From Calditrichota bacterium (GTDB lineage: Bacteria; Electryoneota; RPQS01): a DNA stretch of 64,000 nucleotides. Within the stretch, counting starts at the first letter, position 1; every line of letters begins with the position of its first letter. Below the pieces are notes generated by a model. The model was not told where the DNA came from. It ran no database searches and worked only from the letters and a program-made list of their open reading frames with translations. The translations under genes and the position numbers were made by a program. Shown here in pieces: positions 44,311 through 52,097 of the stretch. The stretch lies in assembly GCA_020637445.1 (NCBI GenBank), contig JACJVZ010000004.1, forward strand, positions 1 to 64,000, read 5' to 3'.

Positions 44311-44998
44311 GACCCGGAAGATACGTCCAGTCGAAGGTGAGCGGATGATTGACCTGAATGATCAAGGGTTGCCCGAGTCGCAGTGAGTCCAGCGTGCCGA
44401 TCCATCCCTCGCTTGAATCGCGGCGCGCGATAGCGCGAGAGTTCATGTCAATCGCAATGTCACCTCCGAGCCGCATGTTCTCGGACCAATGGAATCCGCT
44501 CGTCGACAATCCAACTTCGTCCAAGCCGTGACTGCGCGACATTCTTGGAGCTCCAACTCGGAAACTTCCTGCTGGAAATGGAAACATGTACGTCGCCGAA
44601 TCGGCCGGGATTCCGGTCAATAAAAGTAATCGCGCGTCGTGTCGGTTAAAAAATAAAAAGCCGCGCCCATAGAGAAGGCGCAGCAAAGTTCCCGCCCAAG
44701 TGTCGGGCGCGCTCTGATATGCATAGGCTCCTGAACGCGTATCGACAATCCGATCCGCCGTTTGGCTTGTTCCCGAAACGAGCTGTCCTGCGAATAACAC
44801 TCTTACGCTGTCGTTCGCCATACCATCGAATGACGGATAGTAGGACATCGCAAACGGAGTAACGCTGGGAATTGTTTCAGAACCTTCAGGAACAAAAATC
44901 TCCAGAGTTTCTTCACCTTGCGCACTTGTGACTCCTTGCAAAGTGGCGACAAGGGTCAGTATTGTGAAGAAACGTGGTATCTCCCGAATGTGTATCAT
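44303..44998 (-). CDS. Exported protein of unknown function
   Basis: 231 residues from ATG 44998, which starts a plausible signal peptide (FFTILTLVATLQGVTSAQ); the frame is open to 45112. I do not recognise the family. The mature protein is beta-rich with ETLEIFVPEGSETIPSVTPF, an aromatic/basic stretch (LLRLLYGRGFLFFNRHDAR) and a C-terminal NHPLTFDWTYLPG. It overlaps the next gene, so both are one two-gene operon. Start choice is uncertain because no good ribosome site is visible. Confidence 0.65.
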   Translation of the reverse strand: MIHIREIPRFFTILTLVATLQGVTSAQGEETLEIFVPEGSETIPSVTPFAMSYYPSFDGMANDSVRVLFAGQLVSGTSQTADRIVDTRSGAYAYQSAPDTWAGTLLRLLYGRGFLFFNRHDARLLLLTGIPADSATYMFPFPAGSFRVGAPRMSRSHGLDEVGLSTSGFHWSENMRLGGDIAIDMNSRAIARRDSSEGWIGTLDSLRLGQPLIIQVNHPLTFDWTYLPGHE

Positions 44999-45184
44999 TG
45001 TCACTGACATTCTCGACAAGAGTCGCGATAACGAGCTTGTTTGAGAGGTCTGAATCAAAATATACGACGCGCTTTTACGAGTGTCAACAACTTTAATCAG
45101 AGAAGATGACAATGGCGTTGACTTTGCATCAATGTTTCAATCGACATGAAACGGATTGCTCAAAGGTAAAGGGTGAAACTGTTT

Positions 45185-45291
45185 TGTACGCTACAGCGTA
45201 CTATTAGATAGCGTTGCTTCGGCAACGCGCGCTGAGCTTTTGAAGCGAGCCAGCGTTCGAATCCCGGACAGAAATGTCCGGGATTCTTTTT
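45185..45291 (+). ncRNA. Candidate structured small RNA ending in a terminator
   Basis: In the gene-free stretch 44999-45618, hairpins follow each other with little spacing: GTACGC/GCGTAC (45186-45201), GCGTTGC-TTCG-GCAACGC (45211-45228), a weaker CGCTG/CAGCG closing arm (45230-45255), then GAATCCCGGACA-GAAA-TGTCCGGGATTC (45259-45286) with five Ts. UUCG and GAAA tetraloops are typical of stable RNAs. It resembles no family I know; the GTTCGAATCC is T-loop-like but no tRNA fold is possible. The last hairpin is a good terminator in any case. Confidence 0.45.
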
Positions 45292-45618
45292 GCCTCTCGC
45301 GAAACGGTGAAGAACAATGCTAATCGAAAAGCCTCGGAGTGAAAAATCGAAAACAACAATATTCGAGTGTTTAAAGTGATTACGTTACAAAAGAGCATTC
45401 GTTTCTTTTGCAGAGGCTAACAATCCAAAACATTTATGTCATGTCGTAATTGTGTTTGCGAGTTGACACATTCTATGAGAAGAAATATATTGTCGAAGAA
45501 TTAATACATTCAAGCCCGCAAGTCTGCCTCGCGCTCCGGATCGTAAATCCGGCCACTGATAAACGCTTACTGATTCGGAGCGTGGTCCGTTGTTTGTGTT
45601 GAATTGGATTCAACGACC

Positions 45619-46593
45619 ATGGCACGCAAATCCTTCGAATCAAAGTATTCCTGCCTGACTCTCCTCTTCGCTCGCAAATTGTGCGCGGTTGCCGTGTTCT
45701 GTTGCGCGCTCCTCTTTCCTCGGTCCGTTCTGTGTCAATACAACTTGTCTCTGAACACTGAGTCCATTCATCTCGGACAATTCTCGGCAATTGATATTGC
45801 ACAAAGCAATCTCTATCCGGGTGAACTTGTTGTTACGCTGAATTCCCCGGATGCATGGGACTTAATAGTCACATTGCAGCAGCCAATCGCGCGTATTCCC
45901 GACGGATTGGAGCTTCCCGTTTCACGTGCGCTCCAATTGTTCCCTGATCTTCCACCTGACTTTGCGAACTATTCTCCCGTGCGCTTCGACTACGGTCCGG
46001 GAGCTGAAGGGCTTCAGGAGTTTAGCCACGAGTGGCTGCTTCTGCAACAGAGAATCGAATTGTTTCTCGAGGAGAGTGATCCGCCCGGACTCTATCAAAC
46101 ACGGCTCGAGTTCGCTCTGCATCAGCGTGACGGTCAAAGGCTAGCCCCACCGGTTCAACTCACCGCGGAGTTCGAGATCTTACCGTGGGTGCAGATGTCA
46201 CTTCCGAATGATCCGCTGCAATGCCTCGTATCCGATGGCGGCGGCATCCCGAGCGATCCCTATCCAGTTCACGTGCGCTCGAATAGCGCGTGGGAGTTGT
46301 CGCTAACATGCTTGAGTGATCTCAGCGACGTCGAAGAGTCGCGAATAATTCCGATGAGTCAATTGTATTGGCTGCTTTGGGCGGGCTACGACTGGGAATC
46401 TTACGTCCAAACTTTTGAGCAAGTCACACCGTCACAATTTCGCGCGGCGTTCGCTCCCGCACCCCAGCCATTTTCCGTTTTTGATGCCGAGATTCCACTG
46501 CAAATTCAAGTCGAGGCGGCTGGCATTCAATACAGCGGAATCTACACGACCGATCTCGCATTTGATATTTTCGTTTCGGCGGGCGCAAGATAG
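45619..46593 (+). CDS. Exported two-domain pilus subunit/adhesin-like protein
   Basis: 324 residues from ATG 45619 (the frame is open to TTG 45604). Signal peptide (LCAVAVFCCALLFPRSVLCQ). Two beta-rich halves are visible, each ending in a strand of the type found at the end of chaperone-usher subunits: PPGLYQTRLEFALHQ at about 155-170 and YSGIYTTDLAFDIFVS near the C-terminus. No named family recognised. It stands first in a locus with a pilin-like, a chaperone-like and an usher-like gene, so a tip adhesin or second subunit is the best inference. Its stop codon lies inside a terminator-like hairpin. Confidence 0.65.
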   Translation: MARKSFESKYSCLTLLFARKLCAVAVFCCALLFPRSVLCQYNLSLNTESIHLGQFSAIDIAQSNLYPGELVVTLNSPDAWDLIVTLQQPIARIPDGLELPVSRALQLFPDLPPDFANYSPVRFDYGPGAEGLQEFSHEWLLLQQRIELFLEESDPPGLYQTRLEFALHQRDGQRLAPPVQLTAEFEILPWVQMSLPNDPLQCLVSDGGGIPSDPYPVHVRSNSAWELSLTCLSDLSDVEESRIIPMSQLYWLLWAGYDWESYVQTFEQVTPSQFRAAFAPAPQPFSVFDAEIPLQIQVEAAGIQYSGIYTTDLAFDIFVSAGAR

Positions 46594-46608
46594 CGCTCGC
46601 CGTTTTTA
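46578..46608 (+). terminator. Terminator or attenuator overlapping the end of the adhesin-like gene
   Basis: GGCGGGCGC (46578-46586) pairs with GCGCTCGCC (46593-46601), one G-T pair, around AAGATA and is followed by five Ts. The stop codon (46591-46593) lies in the loop, so translation would interfere with the hairpin. It separates this gene from the pilin-like gene. Confidence 0.75.
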
Positions 46609-46715
46609 TATTCGCCAATCGATACAAATTCACCTCTTGCATTCGTTCGGCACGGATTAACAGAGGCCAAGGATAGAATAGGAGCAAAATACAAACAATC
46701 TCTATTGGAGGTCTT

Positions 46716-47273
46716 ATGCTGGCTCGCTTCATTATGCTGATTGCCGCGCTGCTGCTTACGTTCGGCGGCGTTGCGTTGGCCGATACCGAAGGGCACGCTG
46801 TTGCCCATGTTTATGTTCAGGTAGATCCGAATATTTCGTGCGGAGCAATCACTCCGAACGTGGATCTCAATACCATTCAGACTGGCCCGTTCTCTGGCCA
46901 GATCATTTACCGCATTGATGCAAACGTGGAACGCGTTGCGATCTCGGTCAGCACGTCCATGCTCTACAAGGGCGACGACCCGACTGACCCGTTTGCGACT
47001 CCCATCCCCGTGCTTCTCGAAGACGGAGCGTTGGTTGAACCCACGGATGCCAATCCGATTCAAGGCGGCAGCCCCATTCTCGCATACACTGGTCCGTGGG
47101 ACTACGAAGGCTTCCTGGGCAATATGACGGAATTCCGTCAGTATGAGTCCAGCCAACTCGGATTCTTCTCGCAGGATGTTTATGTTACGGTCAGTTGGAT
47201 TCAAGCGGATCCCGAGCTGACTCAAGGTGAGTATTCTGGTTTCGTTGCGATGTGGTCACACGTTGTGCTATAG
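46716..47273 (+). CDS. Pilin-like major subunit of the chaperone-usher-like locus
   Basis: 185 residues, well-placed TTGGAGGT site six bases upstream. Signal peptide (FIMLIAALLLTFGGVALAD). The mature protein is all-beta (HAVAHVYVQVDPNISCGA, GQIIYRIDANVERVAISVST) and ends LTQGEYSGFVAMWSHVVL. A final G-x-Y-x-G-x-V-alternating strand at the very C-terminus is the mark of chaperone-usher subunits, whose last strand contacts the chaperone. Subunit identity is inferred from this ending, size and the two genes that follow. A hairpin without a T-tract follows the stop. Confidence 0.68.
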   Translation: MLARFIMLIAALLLTFGGVALADTEGHAVAHVYVQVDPNISCGAITPNVDLNTIQTGPFSGQIIYRIDANVERVAISVSTSMLYKGDDPTDPFATPIPVLLEDGALVEPTDANPIQGGSPILAYTGPWDYEGFLGNMTEFRQYESSQLGFFSQDVYVTVSWIQADPELTQGEYSGFVAMWSHVVL

Positions 47274-47283
47274 ATGAATTAGG

Positions 47284-47312
47284 CCGCATCCGACAACCTC
47301 CGTCGCATGCGG
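47284..47312 (+). promoter_or_regulatory. Intercistronic stem-loop after the pilin-like gene
   Basis: CCGCAT-c-CGAC (47284-47294) pairs with GTCG-c-ATGCGG (47302-47312) around AACCTCC. No T-run follows, so it is not a terminator. Its place between a subunit gene and the chaperone gene suggests an mRNA-stability or processing element that raises pilin-like expression over the downstream genes. Confidence 0.5.
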
Positions 47313-47417
47313 CAAGACTTGGCCGCTGAAAATCACTCCGTGCCGAACGATGCCGGTGAATTTCTCTTTCTGTTTTTTGGTCGCGAGAAATTGCCTAATA
47401 ATTCTAGTGAGATTCAT

Positions 47418-48212
47418 ATGCTGCCGAAAACTCACGTTCTGCTTTTGTTGCTGTCCCTGATGCCCGTCTGCGCTTTTGGACAATTGAATGTAAAACCGGC
47501 TCTGGTCGAACTCGAACTTGAGCGGGGGAAAGCCTCGGGCGCGTTTGATGTTACAAACATCACAGATCAAGAGGTGCGCGTCCGGGTAACTCCCGCTCAT
47601 TTCATGCTCGACCGCATGGGCAACCTGAACACCGTGCCGCTCGTCCCTACGTCACTGGCCAATTGGTTGAAACTGAATCCGCGCGAGTTTACGATTGCGC
47701 CGAACGCAGTACGGCAAATTCGTTACGCCGTGATTGCTCCCGATACTCTGCCGGAAGGATCATATTGGTGTTCGGTTCAGTTTCAGCCGTTGCCCTCCGC
47801 GGAAGACAGTGCGACCGCGCATTCGCGCTTTGTAGCCATTAGTGGAATTCTCGTTCCGGTGCTCGCGGACAAAGGCACTCCGTCCTGCGACTGGAGCATT
47901 GATGGCGACTCGCTGAATACCCAGCTCGAAAACGGACGCCATTTTGTTTCCGTTCCGGTCTTGAATCGCGGAGCATCGCGCATTCCGTGCTCCTTGCACT
48001 ACGAACTCTTCGATCAAGTGGGTTCGCTGATTGATTCCGGTTCCACGCCGCGCATGAATGTGTTCCCAAGATCTGTGCGGGATTTCGGCGCGCCACTTCC
48101 CTCTGAATTGAAAGAGGGTACATATGATATTCACGTCGCCGTGTCGTCGGATCGGTCAAAGCAAGTGCTGACCAACGCCGCGCATATCAGCATCCCCCTC
48201 GCTCGGAAGTAG
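47418..48212 (+). CDS. PapD-like periplasmic pilus chaperone
   Basis: 264 residues from ATG 47418, where the signal peptide starts (VLLLLLSLMPVCAFGQ); the frame is open upstream to 47307. The N-terminal Ig domain opens LNVKPALVELELERGKASGAF and contains VTNITDQEVRVRVTPAHFML, then SLANWLKLNPREFTIAPNAVRQIRYAV, the G1-strand region typical of pilus chaperones, followed by LPEGSYWCSVQFQPLP. A second Ig-like domain covers about 160-262. Such chaperones complete pilin folds by donor strand complementation and hand subunits to the usher. Classical catalytic-like Arg/Lys positions cannot be fixed by eye. Confidence 0.78.
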   Translation: MLPKTHVLLLLLSLMPVCAFGQLNVKPALVELELERGKASGAFDVTNITDQEVRVRVTPAHFMLDRMGNLNTVPLVPTSLANWLKLNPREFTIAPNAVRQIRYAVIAPDTLPEGSYWCSVQFQPLPSAEDSATAHSRFVAISGILVPVLADKGTPSCDWSIDGDSLNTQLENGRHFVSVPVLNRGASRIPCSLHYELFDQVGSLIDSGSTPRMNVFPRSVRDFGAPLPSELKEGTYDIHVAVSSDRSKQVLTNAAHISIPLARK

Positions 48213-48242
48213 TTTCGTGCGGTCTTGAGTCCAAGTCGCGGC

Positions 48243-51200
48243 ATGGAAACCAGTCGAGTATCCAAACAAGTCCCCACGCTTCTTTCAAGCGGGTTCGCCC
48301 GCTGGAGAAGGCGGGGGGCTTTTGTTTTGTTGATGCTGCTCGCCGCTGGTCCGTTTGCCGGAGGAATATGCTCCGCTGACGATCTCGAAACCTCCATAGC
48401 AGGCTTCGAACTGAAAGGAAAGAAGCCTTTCGAAAAGCTCGTGATGAAAGACTTTGAGTTCATTGATACGGACTCCGTGCGCTTTGTGCCGGTCAAAAGG
48501 CTGCTCGATGCGCTGCAAATCCCTTTTGACGAGCCCGGTGATTCGCTAAGGTTCACAAATCCGCGTGGGGAAGAGGTCTGCCTTCTGTGTTCCGAGAACA
48601 AAATAGGGATCGACACGACTTGGAAAGAAACAATCCTGTATTACGGTCAGTCCGACGTCACTGGGAAAGTCGACCTCTTCGTACCCGAAGAACAGATCGG
48701 ATCGCTATGCGGATTTGATCTAATCTGGAACGAATCCGTCTACGGCTATGTCGTTGCCACGGAATACTCGTATCCGGTTTGGAAACGCACATTGTCGGAT
48801 AGAAAACGCGGCGCAAGACGCAGCCGTCGACCCGATCCAACGGCCAACATGCCCGAACTCTTCGCGGCAACCGGTCCTTCTCGCTACGGCGATCCTTCCC
48901 TGCATTTCATCCAGCCGGGACTTCGTTTCAGTCGCAACAATCACGATCGCTCAATGCTCTCAAAGTCGCTGAATCTCTGGGGCAGACTTGCGGGAGGACG
49001 CTACAACCTCTACATCCAGCAGCCTGAAGAAGATTTCCAATCAAGAGTTTCCGTCTCCAGTGCGCGCATAACCCATCGTCTCGGCAACACCGAAACCACA
49101 CTTGGCGATGCGGCCTTCGGTCTCTCAAATCTTGTCTTTCCCACGGTTGCTCTGTCAGGCTTTGAAATGAATGGCATGTACGGTGTGCGTGATGAACTGC
49201 GCGACAAAGATCGCACGGATTTCGGAAGACGCGATGATTTCCTTGCCAGCAGCGACATAGTTGGCACGGCTCCAATGGGAAGCAAAGTCGCGCTCTTCAT
49301 TAATGATCACTATTTGGATGAACAAACCGTCGAGCAGCAAGAGTGGGCTGATCCCGGCGATGGCGTGTATCGCTTCGAAAACGTTGATCTGCTGCAAGAT
49401 CGCGCAAGTGAACTAAGAATAGAAATCGTTGAGCCGGACGGTGAGGTCACGTATCGAACCGAAACCCGGGTAGGTACTGGAGCCTTGCTTCAGCCCGGGC
49501 AGCTTCTTGTTAGAGGAGGTGTCGGCGGCCGTCGTTTCACGGTGAGTGACCAAGTGTGGAAACAGCAGGGACTTTTCGGCGGAGCAAGAGTAGCTTTTGG
49601 AGTGACCAATTTTCTGAGTATGGGCGCAGTTGCCGCAACTCAAGATCAATTCTCAATTCCCTACGAAGTATCCGATGTCGGGACCATAAGCCGCAGCAGC
49701 GAAAGCACTTTGCCTACCACCAGTCGACACTTGGGCGGCGAATTGCGCTTCCGTTTCGCCAACAAACATACGTTGATTTTAGAATCGGCGGCGTCGCATT
49801 CCGTTTTGGAACCGGAACGCGCGGGCCTGAGCATAGAGGATACGTTGAGCGTTCCGTGGTCTGAATCCGGCTCGGACGGAACAGCGTCCCGCGCTCAGTT
49901 GAATGTCCATATCTCAAGTCTGCTCAAAATTTCGCCGCAAGTTTTCAAATTTTCACCAGCCTACTACAATGGCGCCGGTACGAAAGTCACGGATCGACAA
50001 GGCTACGCAGTCGACAGCAGACTTCAGTTTTCACGTACTTTTCAGGTGACAATTGCGCACGGTTCTGTAGCGGACAACCTCGAGCATGACTCGCTTTGGA
50101 CGAGTGTTCAGCAATGGCAGCACGTAAATTTCACGGTTCCAACGATTGTTCCCCGCACGCGAATTCAAGTTGACGGAGATCGCTTGGAATACGACGGCAA
50201 GCGGAATGAGAATTCAGACCAAGCACGTCCGCAAACTCAGAGTCGCTACCTTGGTGGTCTATCCATCTTCTCAAGTGTTACACGCTCACTCGAGTTTGAA
50301 GCGGATATTTCCGCTGGCAATCGGTTGTTCGAGCACAATGAACCGAATTTGTTGACGGGAATTTCGCTTCCGTACTCTCCGTCACTATCCCGTCCCGGTT
50401 GGCGGGCGGAACTTCTTCGCAACACGGCATCACTTGGTCAATATCGCGTCGGACACAGCCGATCGGAATTTCGCGACCGCACGTACATGTCGCATACGTT
50501 GCGTGCCACGTCGAACAATCATTGGCAGACCCGATCTGAATTCGGATACGACTGGAAACAGGAAGATTGGTTCGGACAAGTAGAGCCGGGCTACTACTTT
50601 GACAGAACAGGAACAAGTAGACTTTCCGCGCTCGCGCGCTATCAAGTCGGAGAATGGCTGTTCTCCGTTTCTTTACAGCTTCAGCCCGTCTTCAGTTTTA
50701 CGGGTGGCCGTCCGTTTGTTGTCCCGTATTCACAAATCACTCCCTCTCGCGGAGGAATTCGCGGCATCGTGTTTCTCGATGCGAATGGTAACGGCAAGCG
50801 AGAATCGGGCGAGCATGGTCTTGACAACATAAACGTCGTAACCGACGGCGGTCGCCACGTCACGACCGACCAGTCCGGACAATTTCTACTCGGTGCGATG
50901 CAGCAGCGCAGACGTGCGCGTGTCGCAATAGACACCCGGACACTCTCCGCGATCTACACTCCCACCAACGGAGCCCAGTGGTGCAACATCGAGCCGGGAC
51001 TGATGACGCCGGTATATCTCGGAGTCTCTGAGCTCGGTTCAATTTCCGGCACGGTTATGGTACTCGATTCCTCCGCCGAACAACAAACAAGACCGCTCGG
51101 CGGTGTGGTCGTGATGGCCCGCGACAGCAAAGGTAAGATCGTTCAGGAATCTGTCACCTACACCGACGGGTCATATTTTCTCGGCGACCTCCTGCCGGGA

Positions 51201-51347
51201 GAATATGGTGTCGAACTAAGAGAATCGTCTCTGCCTGACAGAATTGAGTCGGGGGCTTACGGTCAAACTGTCCGTCTTGAGGGAAACAGAATCGACATAT
51301 CAGGTCTTACAATTATAGCAACTGCGAAGTCAAGAGTTTCCCGATAG
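48243..51347 (+). CDS. Outer-membrane usher-like protein (TcfC/alternate chaperone-usher type)
   Basis: 1034 residues from ATG 48243 (TTG at 48225 possible). Signal peptide (GAFVLLMLLAAGPFAGGICS). An N-terminal alpha/beta domain (about 50-180; SVRFVPVKRLLDALQIPFDE) resembles the E-set/N-domain of TcfC-type ushers. A long outer-membrane beta-barrel region follows, interrupted at about 340-420 by a plug-like module (GSKVALFINDHYLDEQ ... VDLLQDRASELRIEIVEPDG ... LLQPGQLLVRGG). The C-terminus has two SdrD-B/carboxypeptidase-like beta sandwiches (GIRGIVFLDANGNGKRESGE; SISGTVMVLDSSAEQQ), as in alternate ushers. It directly follows the chaperone gene. Forms the pore through which subunits would be secreted and assembled. 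Larger than FimD (about 850). Confidence 0.76.
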   Translation: METSRVSKQVPTLLSSGFARWRRRGAFVLLMLLAAGPFAGGICSADDLETSIAGFELKGKKPFEKLVMKDFEFIDTDSVRFVPVKRLLDALQIPFDEPGDSLRFTNPRGEEVCLLCSENKIGIDTTWKETILYYGQSDVTGKVDLFVPEEQIGSLCGFDLIWNESVYGYVVATEYSYPVWKRTLSDRKRGARRSRRPDPTANMPELFAATGPSRYGDPSLHFIQPGLRFSRNNHDRSMLSKSLNLWGRLAGGRYNLYIQQPEEDFQSRVSVSSARITHRLGNTETTLGDAAFGLSNLVFPTVALSGFEMNGMYGVRDELRDKDRTDFGRRDDFLASSDIVGTAPMGSKVALFINDHYLDEQTVEQQEWADPGDGVYRFENVDLLQDRASELRIEIVEPDGEVTYRTETRVGTGALLQPGQLLVRGGVGGRRFTVSDQVWKQQGLFGGARVAFGVTNFLSMGAVAATQDQFSIPYEVSDVGTISRSSESTLPTTSRHLGGELRFRFANKHTLILESAASHSVLEPERAGLSIEDTLSVPWSESGSDGTASRAQLNVHISSLLKISPQVFKFSPAYYNGAGTKVTDRQGYAVDSRLQFSRTFQVTIAHGSVADNLEHDSLWTSVQQWQHVNFTVPTIVPRTRIQVDGDRLEYDGKRNENSDQARPQTQSRYLGGLSIFSSVTRSLEFEADISAGNRLFEHNEPNLLTGISLPYSPSLSRPGWRAELLRNTASLGQYRVGHSRSEFRDRTYMSHTLRATSNNHWQTRSEFGYDWKQEDWFGQVEPGYYFDRTGTSRLSALARYQVGEWLFSVSLQLQPVFSFTGGRPFVVPYSQITPSRGGIRGIVFLDANGNGKRESGEHGLDNINVVTDGGRHVTTDQSGQFLLGAMQQRRRARVAIDTRTLSAIYTPTNGAQWCNIEPGLMTPVYLGVSELGSISGTVMVLDSSAEQQTRPLGGVVVMARDSKGKIVQESVTYTDGSYFLGDLLPGEYGVELRESSLPDRIESGAYGQTVRLEGNRIDISGLTIIATAKSRVSR

Positions 51348-52097
51348 GTTTCTGAATTGTAAGCCTTCAGACCAAATGGCACAGGATGCGCTTTGGATTT
51401 AAGGTGTAGGTTGGGTGTGTAAGTTACATAGCTTCTGAGAGTTTGGTTGTGTTATTGTATTGACCTGGCGACAGGTCTTTTTTGTTTGGGTTCGGAGCCG
51501 TTTGCGGCGTCTGCGGATGGTAGCGCGCAGAATAAATGTGGTAGATGCCGGACTGTTCCAAGAACGGGTTGAACGAATAGGCCTTGTTAGCTGGTCCGTT
51601 GATGCCAAAGGCGCTGACGGAAAACAGTTGAAAATCTCAAAGCAAATGAAGAGCAGTTCTACCGCCTGAAGGCGGAGTGGTAGCGCCCTTTACCAACCAC
51701 GTCCGAACGTGAAAAAAACTACGCAGTTGGCCAAAACTTCTGTGGCAACTAATATGCACCAGACTCGAGGCAACAGAAATATGACTCAATGGGTACGCTT
51801 TGAATTCCAGAAAAACCTTCTGCTTCCTCTCGAAAGATAAACAACCACTTGGGCAATTGTGGACCTACTGACCCACTAAGCAGACGCCTTGCATTCCGTT
51901 CATTACTCATTGCTTTGACGTTTTTCCCTTGGTAAATTGTCCTCAATGAATTTTGGTGCGACCTATCACCCATCTCTCGCCTTCATTAAAACGCACGTGT
52001 CGCAAGCCCACAGCAAGTAGTATGTTCCGCGCAGGTCTTTCTCTGCGCGCCATTCCGGTCGTTGTAACCAGTCTCCAAAGTAGAGGTCTTGTCTCCG
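51348..52097. other. Intergenic region, no supported gene
   Basis: After the terminator at 51462-51483 it holds scattered short frames on both strands that do not resemble known proteins, and a GCGCAG/CTGCGC hairpin (52028-52047) in the leader of the next gene. Possibly decayed coding sequence, but nothing recognisable. Confidence 0.3.
51462..51483 (+). terminator. Intrinsic terminator after the usher gene
   Basis: GACCTG (51462-51467), loop GCGA, CAGGTC (51472-51477), followed by six Ts. Confidence 0.88.

Noticed and set aside
45230..45275. tRNA-like GTTCGAATCC (T-loop pattern) near 45255
   Set aside because: The five bases on each side do not pair and no acceptor, D or anticodon arm can be drawn. 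The CCCGGACA belongs to the terminator stem.
51399..51973. Short minus-strand ORFs of 69 and 74 residues
   Set aside because: The first reads through the usher terminator and the second has no signal, domain or ribosome site.
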